From the NCBI GenBank assembly GCA_024645155.1, contig JAHEGF010000070.1, positions 1-13,726 of the forward strand: a DNA stretch of 13,726 bases, given 5' to 3'. A program made the translations under genes and the position numbers. Origin of the DNA: Phyllobacteriaceae bacterium. GTDB taxonomy: Bacteria; Pseudomonadota; Alphaproteobacteria; Rhizobiales; Rhizobiaceae. The notes below the pieces were generated by a model, which was not told the DNA's origin, searched no databases, and worked only from the letters and a program-made list of their open reading frames with translations. The stretch's first letter is position 1, and each line of letters begins with the position of its first letter. This document shows, piece by piece, positions 1-6,234 of the stretch.

Positions 1-1
1 T

Positions 2-415
2 GATGCCGGTTTCAACGCCGTCGAATTCACGTCATCGGCACTTCTCGACATGGCTTTTCACGAGGCCGGCGAAGTCCCCGAAAATCCGTTTCGCTTCGAA
101 ACCGAAACCCTGCGCACACTTGGCATGCCCGATGCAATTGTCATGCGCCATCGTACGCCGCATTTTATGCATGTGTTTGCCGGCGACGGCTATTCCGCGG
201 GATATTATTCATACCTTTGGTCGGAAGTGCTCGATGCCGATGCCTTCGAAGCATTCAAGGAAACCGGCGACCCGTTCGACCGGCAATTGGCAGACAAGTT
301 GCTGAAGTATATCTACAGCGCCGGAGGTTCCGCGGACCCGGAAGAACTGTACACGGCTTTCCGCGGCAAACTCCCCACTCCAGACGCGATGATGGAAAAA
401 CGCGGGCTGATTTGA
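2..415 (+). CDS. M3-family metallopeptidase (oligopeptidase / peptidyl-dipeptidase type), 3' end only
   Basis: The reading frame is open from the left edge (frame 2) and gives the last 137 residues of a thimet-oligopeptidase-family (M3) zinc peptidase, ending in TGA. The visible part carries the family's C-terminal substrate-binding block: HFMHVFAGDGYSAGYYSYLW at fragment residues 54-73, with the conserved His and the Gly-Tyr-Tyr run. It is followed by the usual SEVLDADAFEAF helix and an AFRGKLP...MMEKRGLI tail. The zinc-binding HExxH motif would lie left of the window, so catalytic competence cannot be judged. Family members are cytoplasmic enzymes that degrade short peptides. The tail does not let me separate Dcp from PrlC/oligopeptidase A, so no symbol is given. 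An internal ATG at 50 is not the start, because homology continues upstream of it. Confidence 0.93.
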   Translation, partial: DAGFNAVEFTSSALLDMAFHEAGEVPENPFRFETETLRTLGMPDAIVMRHRTPHFMHVFAGDGYSAGYYSYLWSEVLDADAFEAFKETGDPFDRQLADKLLKYIYSAGGSADPEELYTAFRGKLPTPDAMMEKRGLI

Positions 416-459
416 CCGGCGCCGCAAAGCAGGTTGTCCGCGGAACTTGGAAACATTCT

Positions 460-488
460 AAACTATTGATTATCAACAAAAATAGTTT
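460..488. repeat. Inverted repeat AAACTATT-N13-AATAGTTT, candidate operator
   Basis: AAACTATT at 460-467 and AATAGTTT at 481-488 are perfect 8-bp inverted arms around a 13-nt centre. They sit in an AT-rich patch between the peptidase stop and the start of the small secreted protein. The right arm overlaps a possible -35 box (TTGACT, 487-492). The position and symmetry fit a dimeric regulator's operator. A weak hairpin terminator for the upstream gene is possible but less likely, because the stem is AT-only and no T-tract follows. Confidence 0.35.
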
Positions 489-515
489 GACTGTTCTGAC
501 ATCGCCGTGACAAAT
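487..515 (+). promoter_or_regulatory. Possible promoter for the secreted-protein gene
   Basis: TTGACT at 487-492 is a good -35 match. At 17-nt spacing the -10 position reads ACAAAT (510-515), which is weak. It lies about 70 nt upstream of the ATG at 584 and overlaps the inverted repeat. The evidence is position and the -35 box only. Confidence 0.25.
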
Positions 516-583
516 CAGTATTGCATACATGGGCATGCGCGCAACAATGTCGGGGCCTTGACCCCCTTCTATTGGAGACAACA

Positions 584-1045
584 ATGAATCATTTGGCAAA
601 CCACCTGATTATCCAGGCAAACCATCCACGGCAGATTACGGCCGTGTTGAGAATTTTTCTGACCGCAGTTTTTCTTGCCCTTCCGCACGCAATACAGGAC
701 GCATCGGCATCGGGATCGAAGGAAGGCGCACATTTCGAAGCTGAAGCACCGGAAAACCTGAAGGATGCCGTTACCGTCAGCCGTAACACCATGCTGGGCA
801 TCGAGTCAGCTCTTGCTGCCGGTATCTACCACGAAATACACATGGCAACCTATATGCTGGAAGCCGCTGCCAAGCTTATTGTCGACGGGCTGGAAGAAGA
901 CAGCGAAACCGGGGAAGGCTACGCCAAGCGCATCGAGATCGTGCACCTGGCATCTGAACTGGAAGACAAGGCCATTCTCGATGCCTCTGTTCCCGCATTG
1001 AAGACCGCAATGGATGCTGCCATCGCCGATCTGCCGAAGAATTGA
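584..1045 (+). CDS. Small secreted or periplasmic helical protein of unknown function
   Basis: A 153-residue protein I do not recognise. The ATG at 584 is chosen over an in-frame ATG at 521 because GGAGA (574-578) sits 5 nt before it and the upstream codons look non-coding. Residues 17-42 form a signal peptide: a basic n-region, then a hydrophobic core around VLRIFLTAVFLALPHAI. A likely signal-peptidase I site follows A42 (ASA|SG). The mature part, about 111 residues, is acidic, predicted mostly helical and has no cysteine. It includes IYHEIHMATYMLEAA (81-95), with His83 and His86 three residues apart, and His121 further on. The n-region is long for a signal peptide. It appears to be monocistronic. 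A metal-binding or helical-bundle periplasmic protein is possible, but nothing in the sequence proves it. Confidence 0.75.
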   Translation: MNHLANHLIIQANHPRQITAVLRIFLTAVFLALPHAIQDASASGSKEGAHFEAEAPENLKDAVTVSRNTMLGIESALAAGIYHEIHMATYMLEAAAKLIVDGLEEDSETGEGYAKRIEIVHLASELEDKAILDASVPALKTAMDAAIADLPKN

Positions 1046-1095
1046 TCCGACCATGCGGTGCGCAGCTTAGATCGGGCACCAACACATAGCGCAAC

Positions 1096-1124
1096 GCCCC
1101 GCGGCAACACATTTTGGCGCGGGC
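1096..1124. repeat. Imperfect GC-rich inverted repeat
   Basis: GCCCCGCG (1096-1103) can pair with CGCGGGC (1118-1124) with one bulged C, giving a 7-bp stem and a 14-nt loop. It lies in the 131-nt gap between the secreted-protein gene and the hydrolase. It could end transcription of the former, but no T-tract follows on the plus strand. I see nothing else in this gap apart from a GAGGG Shine-Dalgarno candidate at about 1161. Confidence 0.25.
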
Positions 1125-1176
1125 AAAACCGTCTGCTACGGTGATGCCTTCGACGACGTAGAGGGCAACGGACCAA

Positions 1177-2031
1177 ATGACAGTTGCAACAATCATTGCT
1201 GAATGGGAAGCCAGGGGCAGTCCCCTGGAGGTCTCAGACGCAAACACGCGATTGTGGCGCGAGGGAACCGGTGCACCGGTCTTGTGCCTGCACGGGGTTC
1301 CGGCTTCCGGATTTCTATACCGCAAGGTATTGCCGGAACTGGCAGGACTGGGACTGGAAGGCGTAACGCTGGACCTTCCGGGACTGGGTTTTGCTGACCG
1401 CCCGGTAACCTTCGACTATTCGTGGACCGGTCTTGCCCGCTGGTTCGAACAGGCTTTGGTTGCAGCAGACATCGAGCGGTATCATCTGGTCGTCCATGAC
1501 ATTGGCGGTCCTGTCGGCTTCGAGATGGCGGCACGGTCACCGGATCGGATCCTGTCTCTGACAGCACTCAACACCATGACCAATGTCGCATCATTTCACC
1601 GTCCGTGGATGATGGCGCCGTTTGCGGTGCCGGTTCTCGGCCGTGTCTGGCTGGCGCCGATGGAAACCCCGGTGCTTTGGCTTCTGATGCGCTATTCGGG
1701 CATGTTGGACACGCCGTCACGCGATGAGGTCATGGCCTATGGAACCCTGCTGAAACGCACCGATGGCGGACGGGCATTTCTCAAGATCATGCAAGGCTTC
1801 GAGCGAACGGCGGCATACGAAGACCGAATCAAGCATGCGTTGGCAAAACGCACCTATCCGGCACAGGTCATTTGGGGCCGCGACGATCCCGCACTCGTCA
1901 TGAAAAAATACGCGCCTGAGGTCTGCGCCGCACTCGGTGTTGAAACCTGGCACGAGGTTCGCGGCAAACATTTTCTCCAGGAAGACAGCTACAGACAGAT
2001 CGCGGAAAAGGTCGCAGAAATAGCAAGGTGA
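1177..2031 (+). CDS. Alpha/beta hydrolase, haloalkane dehalogenase-like / epoxide hydrolase superfamily
   Basis: A 284-residue alpha/beta-hydrolase, the usual length for haloalkane dehalogenases and related enzymes. The visible motifs are the oxyanion-hole HGVP (39-42), the nucleophile elbow VVHDIGGP with Asp108 (an Asp nucleophile, not Ser), a WGRDDP acid loop with Asp236/Asp237, and a GKHFLQED loop with catalytic His265. Residues of about 135-215 form the helical cap. An Asp nucleophile places it with dehalogenases and epoxide hydrolases. However, the halide-stabilising Trp that normally follows the nucleophile is Ile109, and the HG[EN]P position that helps hold halide is Val41. True dehalogenase activity is therefore doubtful, and an ester or epoxide substrate is more plausible. 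There is no signal peptide, so it is cytoplasmic. A GAGGG sequence at 1161-1165 precedes the ATG. It converges on asd. Confidence 0.88.
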   Translation: MTVATIIAEWEARGSPLEVSDANTRLWREGTGAPVLCLHGVPASGFLYRKVLPELAGLGLEGVTLDLPGLGFADRPVTFDYSWTGLARWFEQALVAADIERYHLVVHDIGGPVGFEMAARSPDRILSLTALNTMTNVASFHRPWMMAPFAVPVLGRVWLAPMETPVLWLLMRYSGMLDTPSRDEVMAYGTLLKRTDGGRAFLKIMQGFERTAAYEDRIKHALAKRTYPAQVIWGRDDPALVMKKYAPEVCAALGVETWHEVRGKHFLQEDSYRQIAEKVAEIAR

Positions 2032-2042
2032 CAATTCCGAAC

Positions 2043-2068
2043 CGGGGCCCATGAAAAAGCGCGCCCCG
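2043..2068. terminator. Possible bidirectional terminator between the hydrolase and asd
   Basis: CGGGGC (2043-2048) and GCCCCG (2063-2068) form a 6-bp GC stem with a 14-nt loop in the 54-nt gap between two convergent genes. Neither side has a convincing T-tract, so this is inferred mainly from position. Confidence 0.35.
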
Positions 2069-2085
2069 ATGCGTGACCAAGTCGC

Positions 2086-3120
2086 CTAAGCCGCCTTTTT
2101 CTTGGGCCGGATCAGACCGCGTGAGATCATCAGTTCGGCAATCTGGATGGTATTCAAAGCCGCCCCTTTACGCAGATTGTCAGAGACAACCCACATCGAA
2201 AGACCGTTATCAACGGTACTGTCCTCGCGGATACGGCTGATGAAGGTCGCGTCCTCGCCGGCCGATTCGTAAGGCGTCACGTAACCGCCATCCTCGCGCT
2301 TGTCGATCACCTGGCATCCCGGCGCATCGCGCAGTATGGCGCGCGCTTCCTTTGCGGTGATCGGTTTTTCAAACTCGATATTGACCGCTTCGGAATGGCC
2401 GATGAAAACCGGTACACGCACACAGGTCGCCGTCAGCTTGATTTTCGGATCGAGCATCTTCTTGGTTTCGGCAACCATCTTCCATTCTTCCTTGGTGGTG
2501 CCATCCTCCATGAATACATCGATATGCGGAATGCAGTTGAAGGCTATCCTCTTGGTGAATTTGTTGGACGAAATCGGATCGGCGACAAACACCGCGCGGG
2601 TTTGCTCGAACAGTTCGTCCATGCCGTCCTTGCCTGCGCCCGAAACAGACTGGTAAGTGGCAACCACGACGCGCTTGATTGTTGCCGCATCGTGAAGCGG
2701 CTTCAACGCGACAACCAGTTGCGCTGTCGAGCAGTTCGGATTGGCGATAATATTTTTCCTGGTGAACCCCTCGACGGCATCCGGATTGACCTCCGGAACG
2801 ATCAGCGGCACGTCGGGATCGGTGCGCCACGCTGACGAATTGTCGATGACGACACAACCCTGTTTGCCGATCCTCGGTGACCACTCCTTGGAAACCGTGC
2901 CACCGGCCGACATCAGGCAAAGGTCAGTGTCCGAGAAATCGTAATTTTCCAGTGCTTTGACCTTGAGTGTCTTGTCTCCGTAGGAGACCTCCGTGCCAAC
3001 CGAGCGGCGCGACGCCAGCGCCACCACTTCGTCGGCCGGAAAGCCGCGTTCATCGAGAATGTTCAGCATCTCGCGTCCGACATTTCCGGTCGCGCCTGCC
3101 ACAGCAATTTTGAAACCCAT
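2086..3120 (-). CDS. asd: Aspartate-semialdehyde dehydrogenase
   Basis: The enzyme reduces beta-aspartyl phosphate with NADPH to aspartate semialdehyde, the branch point to lysine/diaminopimelate, threonine and methionine. At 344 residues it has the usual length. The NADP-binding motif is AGATGNVGREM (9-19). The catalytic Cys is C130 in NPNCSTAQL. The substrate-binding Arg235 is in CVRVPVF, and the active-site His is H242 in GHSEAVNIEFE. The frame runs further upstream to an ATG at 3156. I chose the ATG at 3118-3120 because MGFKIAVAGATG is the family N-terminus and AGGAG lies 9 nt before it. It is preceded by a candidate leader peptide and hairpin (described separately), so it probably has its own promoter although ycaQ lies upstream on the same strand. 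The tail ends in a Lys-rich RPKKKAA. Confidence 0.97.
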   Translation of the reverse strand: MGFKIAVAGATGNVGREMLNILDERGFPADEVVALASRRSVGTEVSYGDKTLKVKALENYDFSDTDLCLMSAGGTVSKEWSPRIGKQGCVVIDNSSAWRTDPDVPLIVPEVNPDAVEGFTRKNIIANPNCSTAQLVVALKPLHDAATIKRVVVATYQSVSGAGKDGMDELFEQTRAVFVADPISSNKFTKRIAFNCIPHIDVFMEDGTTKEEWKMVAETKKMLDPKIKLTATCVRVPVFIGHSEAVNIEFEKPITAKEARAILRDAPGCQVIDKREDGGYVTPYESAGEDATFISRIREDSTVDNGLSMWVVSDNLRKGAALNTIQIAELMISRGLIRPKKKAA

Positions 3121-3166
3121 GGTTCTTTGCTCCTTGCTCCCCATCGTGCCGGTCAAGCGCCACTCG

Positions 3167-3195
3167 TCCCACCCCGGGGAGAGCGTGGGGTGGAA
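3167..3195 (-). promoter_or_regulatory. Strong hairpin in the asd leader, candidate attenuator
   Basis: On the asd strand CCACCCC (3193-3187) pairs perfectly with GGGGTGG (3175-3169). A U-G wobble and a U-A pair extend the stem to 9 bp, with an 11-nt loop. It begins a few bases after the stop of the 11-codon leader frame and ends 47 nt before the asd start. No U-tract follows, so it is not a classic intrinsic terminator. The loop contains CTCCCC (3181-3176), which could pair with GGGGAG (3142-3137) close to the asd Shine-Dalgarno, giving a possible alternative fold. Confidence 0.5.
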
Positions 3196-3199
3196 GCGG

Positions 3200-3235
3200 T
3201 CAGATCGTCTTTTTGTTCGTGATCTTGCTGGTCAT
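3200..3235 (-). CDS. Candidate asd leader peptide, 11 codons (MTSKITNKKTI)
   Basis: This short frame lies between the ycaQ stop and the asd start, on the asd strand, and reads MTSKITNKKTI then TGA. Nine of the ten residues after Met are Thr, Lys, Ile or Asn, all products of the aspartate family that Asd feeds, including a Lys-Lys pair. All eleven codons begin with A, which is unusual in this GC-rich sequence. A strong hairpin follows the stop at once, and an inner 5-bp pairing (AGATC 3225-3221 with GATCT 3206-3202) lies inside the frame. No clear Shine-Dalgarno is seen. The candidate promoter would start RNA only a few nt before the ATG, as in nearly leaderless trpL-type leaders of rhizobia. 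Because ANN codons encode exactly these amino acids, an A-biased non-coding stretch could imitate this. The function is inferred. Confidence 0.4.
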   Translation of the reverse strand: MTSKITNKKTI

Positions 3236-3244
3236 GGTGGCCGC

Positions 3245-3273
3245 TACATGATGCAGGATCGGCGAATTGTCAA
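3245..3273 (-). promoter_or_regulatory. Candidate promoter for the asd leader and asd
   Basis: A perfect TTGACA (minus strand, 3273-3268) overlaps the ycaQ TGA stop. At 17-nt spacing the -10 position reads CATGTA (3250-3245), a weak match. Transcription would begin near 3238, about 3 nt before the leader ATG at 3235. The -35 box is solid; the rest is inference. Confidence 0.4.
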
Positions 3274-4454
3274 TCACCGAATTGGCCGCGACCAGACTTT
3301 GCCCCGGCAAACTGGAATCTCTCGAAGCGGTGAAGTGCGTCCTCGATTGCTGCAAGATGATCTTGGTCATTGCCCGCGCCGATCCAGTGCCACGCCTGGA
3401 CTTGCAACGTATTGCTTTGCCGGTCTGCCTTCAGGTCAATGGCCGCGACGATCGCATCGCCGGCAAGCACCGGCAGCGTGAAATAGCCCATTTTCCGCTT
3501 TTCGGCCGGTACATAGGCTTCAAACAGGTGATCGTAGCCAAAAAATGCCGCCGTCCGCTTGCGCTGGATGATCAGTGGATCAAAAGGCGACAGGATGTGT
3601 ACCCTTTTGTCGCCGGCCGTATCGGCGCCTCCGCCGGCAATCGTCTCAAGTGTTTCGGGCCGCAGCCAGTAGGCGCAATCATCGCCTTCGATGGCAACCG
3701 GCCGCAGCTTGCGTGCGCGTACCCGGCGTTCGATCAGCTCGAGGACTGAGGCCTTGCGTCCTGCACTGAGATGGCAGATGGAATCGAGACTGACGATTGC
3801 CTGTGCCCGCAAGGCGCGGTCGACAAGATGGTCAAGCACCTGGCGCTCGGTCGCGGGCCGCGGCATGCGCTGCCAGCCAAAATGGCGTTCGGTTAGTTCG
3901 TAGGACTTGAGCATTCCGTCCCGTTCCGCAATCACCAGCCTGCCATTGAAAAAGGCAAGTTGCAGAGCGTTTTTCGACGGCTTGCGACTTGCCCATTCAT
4001 GGTTCTTGTCGACCAGCACGCGGTCCTCGATGTCGCGGATCGAGAGCGGGCCCTTTTCGCGCACCAGTTTCATTACCCGCCGCAACTGTCCGGGTTTGAC
4101 GCTTGCAAACCACCTGCCGGGATCTGCACGGTGCGCCTTCATCGCCGGCAGGTAGAAATGAAAATCGCTGACCGGAATGAACGACAATGCGTGGGTCCAG
4201 TATTCAAAGACGCTTTTGCTTTCGCTTTGTGCGCGATGAAGGTCCGACTGGCGGTAGGATGGAATGCGGTTGAACAGGATATGGTGGTGACAACGCTCGA
4301 TCACATTGATCGTATCGATCTGCACATAGCCCAGATGTTCGACCGCCCGGCGCACCGCATCCGGCCCCGAACCAAAAGGCTCGTCGGTGTCGAGACGCTG
4401 CGCGGCGATCCATGCGCGCCGGGCTTCGGTTCTTGTAATGGCTGTACTTCTCAT
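3270..4454 (-). CDS. ycaQ: YcaQ/AlkX-family DNA glycosylase (winged-helix, HTH_42), interstrand-crosslink repair type
   Basis: A 394-residue protein, close to the roughly 400 residues of the family. Members unhook DNA interstrand crosslinks or remove bulky N7-alkylated purines using tandem winged-helix domains. The N-terminal helix reads RTEARRAWIAAQRL. The catalytic block GYVQIDTINVIERCHHH (42-58) holds Q45-I46-D47, the QxD form seen in E. coli YcaQ rather than the QxQ form of Streptomyces AlkZ. Further family blocks are EYWTHALSFIP, SPFDPLIIQRKRTAAFFGYDHLFEAYVPAEKRKMGYF (split here as SPFDPLIIQRKR and YVPAEKRKMGYF) and a QVQAWHW segment near the end. The ATG at 4454 is the first in the frame. 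No good Shine-Dalgarno precedes it, and a TTGACA box 31-36 nt upstream could give a leaderless mRNA. leuB lies upstream and asd downstream on the same strand. Confidence 0.9.
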   Translation of the reverse strand: MRSTAITRTEARRAWIAAQRLDTDEPFGSGPDAVRRAVEHLGYVQIDTINVIERCHHHILFNRIPSYRQSDLHRAQSESKSVFEYWTHALSFIPVSDFHFYLPAMKAHRADPGRWFASVKPGQLRRVMKLVREKGPLSIRDIEDRVLVDKNHEWASRKPSKNALQLAFFNGRLVIAERDGMLKSYELTERHFGWQRMPRPATERQVLDHLVDRALRAQAIVSLDSICHLSAGRKASVLELIERRVRARKLRPVAIEGDDCAYWLRPETLETIAGGGADTAGDKRVHILSPFDPLIIQRKRTAAFFGYDHLFEAYVPAEKRKMGYFTLPVLAGDAIVAAIDLKADRQSNTLQVQAWHWIGAGNDQDHLAAIEDALHRFERFQFAGAKSGRGQFGD

Positions 4455-4461
4455 CCGGTCT

Positions 4462-4490
4462 GTTCAGCCGATCCGGTATTGTCGTGTCAA
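4462..4490 (-). promoter_or_regulatory. Possible promoter giving a leaderless ycaQ transcript
   Basis: TTGACA (minus strand, 4490-4485) with a 17-nt spacer leads to CTGAAC (4467-4462), a poor -10. Transcription would begin about at the ycaQ ATG (4454), which has no clear Shine-Dalgarno. The -35 box is convincing, the -10 is not. Confidence 0.28.
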
Positions 4491-4573
4491 CCCGTTTTGG
4501 CAGGTGACGCCCGCATCCAAGATTACGAAAGGAAATGATGGCGCGATTCAGCATCATCCCAGCAACGGCAAAT

Positions 4574-4609
4574 TCAGCCCTTGCGCGGTCCGAATACCAG
4601 GTAGATCAT
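4574..4609 (-). CDS. Possible 11-codon ORF just after leuB (MIYLVFGPRKG)
   Basis: The leuB TAG is followed within a few bases by AGGAG, a 3-nt spacer, and an ATG opening MIYLVFGPRKG then TGA. The Shine-Dalgarno is good but close. The peptide is hydrophobic with a basic tail and matches nothing I know. The 165-nt leuB-ycaQ gap otherwise holds only the candidate ycaQ promoter. It may be chance or a remnant. Confidence 0.2.
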   Translation of the reverse strand: MIYLVFGPRKG

Positions 4610-4619
4610 CCGCTCCTGC

Positions 4620-5732
4620 CTAGGCGCTCAGCGTCCTGAACTTTTCGATGATCGCATCTCCCATGGCGGTCGTGCCGATCTGTGTCATGCCGCCCGACAT
4701 GATGTCTCCGGTGCGCAAACCATCGTCGAGGACGCCGGCAACAGCAGCTTCCAACCGGTCGGCTTCGGCAATCATGTTAAAGGAATAGCGAAGGCACATC
4801 GCAAACGATGCGATCATGGCGATCGGGTTGGATATCCCCTTGCCGGCAATATCGGGTGCCGATCCGTGGACCGGCTCGTACAGCGCCTTGCGGGTCGCGG
4901 TTTTGGCATCCGGCGCGCCGAGCGAGGCCGAAGGCAACATGCCGAGTGATCCGGTGAGCATGGCAGCGACATCTGAAAGCATGTCACCAAACAGATTGTC
5001 GGTGACGATGACGTCGAACTGCTTTGGCGCGCGCACCAGCTGCATGCCGCCGGCGTCAGCCAGCATGTGGCTCAATTCGACATCGGGATACTTCGCCTTG
5101 TGGGTTGCCGTTACGACCTCGTTCCACAGCACGCCTGATTTCATGACGTTGCGTTTTTCCATCGAGCAGACCTTGTTGGAACGGGTCCGCGCCAACTCAA
5201 AGGCAACGCCGGAAATGCGCTCGATCTCGAACGTGTCATAGACCTGGGTGTCGATCGCGCGCTTCTGGCCGTTGCCGAGATCGATGATTTCCTTCGGCTC
5301 GCCGAAATAGACGCCGCCGGTCAGTTCGCGCACGATCAGGATATCAAGCCCTTCGATGACTTCCCTCTTGAGCGACGAGGACGAAGCGAGTGCCGGGTAG
5401 CAGATCGCCGGGCGCAAATTGGCAAATAGCGCCATGTCCTTGCGCAACCGCAACAAACCGGCTTCGGGACGCACATCATAGGGTACGGCGTCCCACTTTG
5501 GTCCGCCGACTGCGCCGAACAGGACCGCATCGGCCGCCATCGCCCGCACCATGTCCACTTCGGATATCGCCACGCCGTGGGCATCGTGGGCCGAACCGCC
5601 GACAAGGCCTTCTTCTACCTCGAAACCGCTCCCGTGTTCCGTGTTCATGAACAAAATCAGTTTGCGGACTTCTGCCATGGCTTCGGGGCCGATCCCGTCT
5701 CCGGGAAGGAGAAAGAGCTTGCGCGTTGGCAT
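4620..5732 (-). CDS. leuB: 3-isopropylmalate dehydrogenase
   Basis: This enzyme carries out the third step of leucine synthesis: NAD-dependent oxidation and decarboxylation of 3-isopropylmalate to 2-ketoisocaproate. The protein has 370 residues, the standard length. Visible features are LLPGDGIGPEAM near the N-terminus, substrate-binding arginines R97, R107 and R135, catalytic Tyr142 (GGVYFGEPKEI) and Lys198 (NVMKSGVLW), metal-binding Asp226, Asp250 and Asp254 (TDNLFGDMLSD), and the NAD-binding EPVHGSAPDIAGKGISNP near the C-terminus. Two in-frame ATGs lie six bases apart. The second (5730-5732) is preferred because AAAGG lies 8 nt before it but only 2 nt before the first. It is separated by 109 nt from the zinc-ribbon gene upstream, so it could be read through from leuD or have its own weak promoter. 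Confidence 0.97.
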   Translation of the reverse strand: MPTRKLFLLPGDGIGPEAMAEVRKLILFMNTEHGSGFEVEEGLVGGSAHDAHGVAISEVDMVRAMAADAVLFGAVGGPKWDAVPYDVRPEAGLLRLRKDMALFANLRPAICYPALASSSSLKREVIEGLDILIVRELTGGVYFGEPKEIIDLGNGQKRAIDTQVYDTFEIERISGVAFELARTRSNKVCSMEKRNVMKSGVLWNEVVTATHKAKYPDVELSHMLADAGGMQLVRAPKQFDVIVTDNLFGDMLSDVAAMLTGSLGMLPSASLGAPDAKTATRKALYEPVHGSAPDIAGKGISNPIAMIASFAMCLRYSFNMIAEADRLEAAVAGVLDDGLRTGDIMSGGMTQIGTTAMGDAIIEKFRTLSA

Positions 5733-5841
5733 CAACATTACCTTTCATCAATTCGGCGCTGTGCTAAACGCCTCACCGGCTAACTGCAAGATGAAATGGC
5801 AGCCTTTGCGCAAAAACCGAGCGACCACCTGATGACCGCCG

Positions 5842-6234
5842 CTATTCGCCATCGGTCATTTTTGCACGTGCTGCAGCCGTACCCGTTTTCGACGTCAGAT
5901 CGGCATACTTGCTGCCATCATCCTTTGGTGGAAACACATGATTGTTCAGTGGCTCTGCTACGATGCCGCCGAAGCGCGCTTCGCTTATCATCACCGGGCG
6001 GCCGTCTATCAGGCAATAGACTGAGATCAGGTTCTTGTGGAGGCGAACGGGATCAGCCTTGTCATACCAGGCCAGTCCGCCATGCAGCGTGCGTTCGTAA
6101 AATCCGATGCCCTGGCCGCCGTGGTCTTTCGCACGATCAACGCAATCCTGGCAGAAATACCACGGATAACGTAAAAACGCCTTCTGCGGCTTTGCGCAAC
6201 CAGGACAGAAATGATCTGGTAGTTCGTCAGCCAT
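5842..6234 (-). CDS. Small zinc-ribbon protein of unknown function
   Basis: A 130-residue protein. Its N-terminus holds two CxxC pairs, C10-P-G-C13 and C28-Q-D-C31, separated by 14 residues, the pattern of a zinc ribbon. The middle (41-100) contains GFYERTLHGGLAWYDKADPVRL and a VYCLIDGRPVMISEARFGG segment that look like a small beta-rich domain, followed by a polar tail rich in Lys and Ala. I do not recognise the family. The ATG at 6234 overlaps the last 8 bases of the RidA gene (ATGGCTGA), so translation is probably coupled and the two proteins co-expressed. There is no signal peptide or membrane segment. A nucleic-acid or protein-binding accessory role is possible but unproven. Confidence 0.8.
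   Translation of the reverse strand: MADELPDHFCPGCAKPQKAFLRYPWYFCQDCVDRAKDHGGQGIGFYERTLHGGLAWYDKADPVRLHKNLISVYCLIDGRPVMISEARFGGIVAEPLNNHVFPPKDDGSKYADLTSKTGTAAARAKMTDGE

Noticed and set aside
466..476. TTGAT-N1-ATCAA palindrome resembling an FNR/FixK box
   Set aside because: FNR-type sites need four central bases (TTGAT-N4-ATCAA); one base is the wrong spacing.
521..583. Upstream ATG extension of the secreted protein
   Set aside because: It lacks a good ribosome site, while the ATG at 584 has GGAGA at the right distance and leaves a normal signal peptide.
2395..2835. Long plus-strand frame opposite asd
   Set aside because: It lies wholly within asd on the other strand, has no recognisable motif, and asd is certain.
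4535..4639. Plus-strand 33-codon frame with AAAGG before ATGATG
   Set aside because: It runs antisense across the leuB end, its spacing to AAAGG is short, and the peptide looks like nothing known.
5733..5841. Leucine-rich leader or promoter before leuB
   Set aside because: I looked for a short frame with Leu codons and a hairpin. I found neither, and only a weak TTGCAG/TAGCAC pair.
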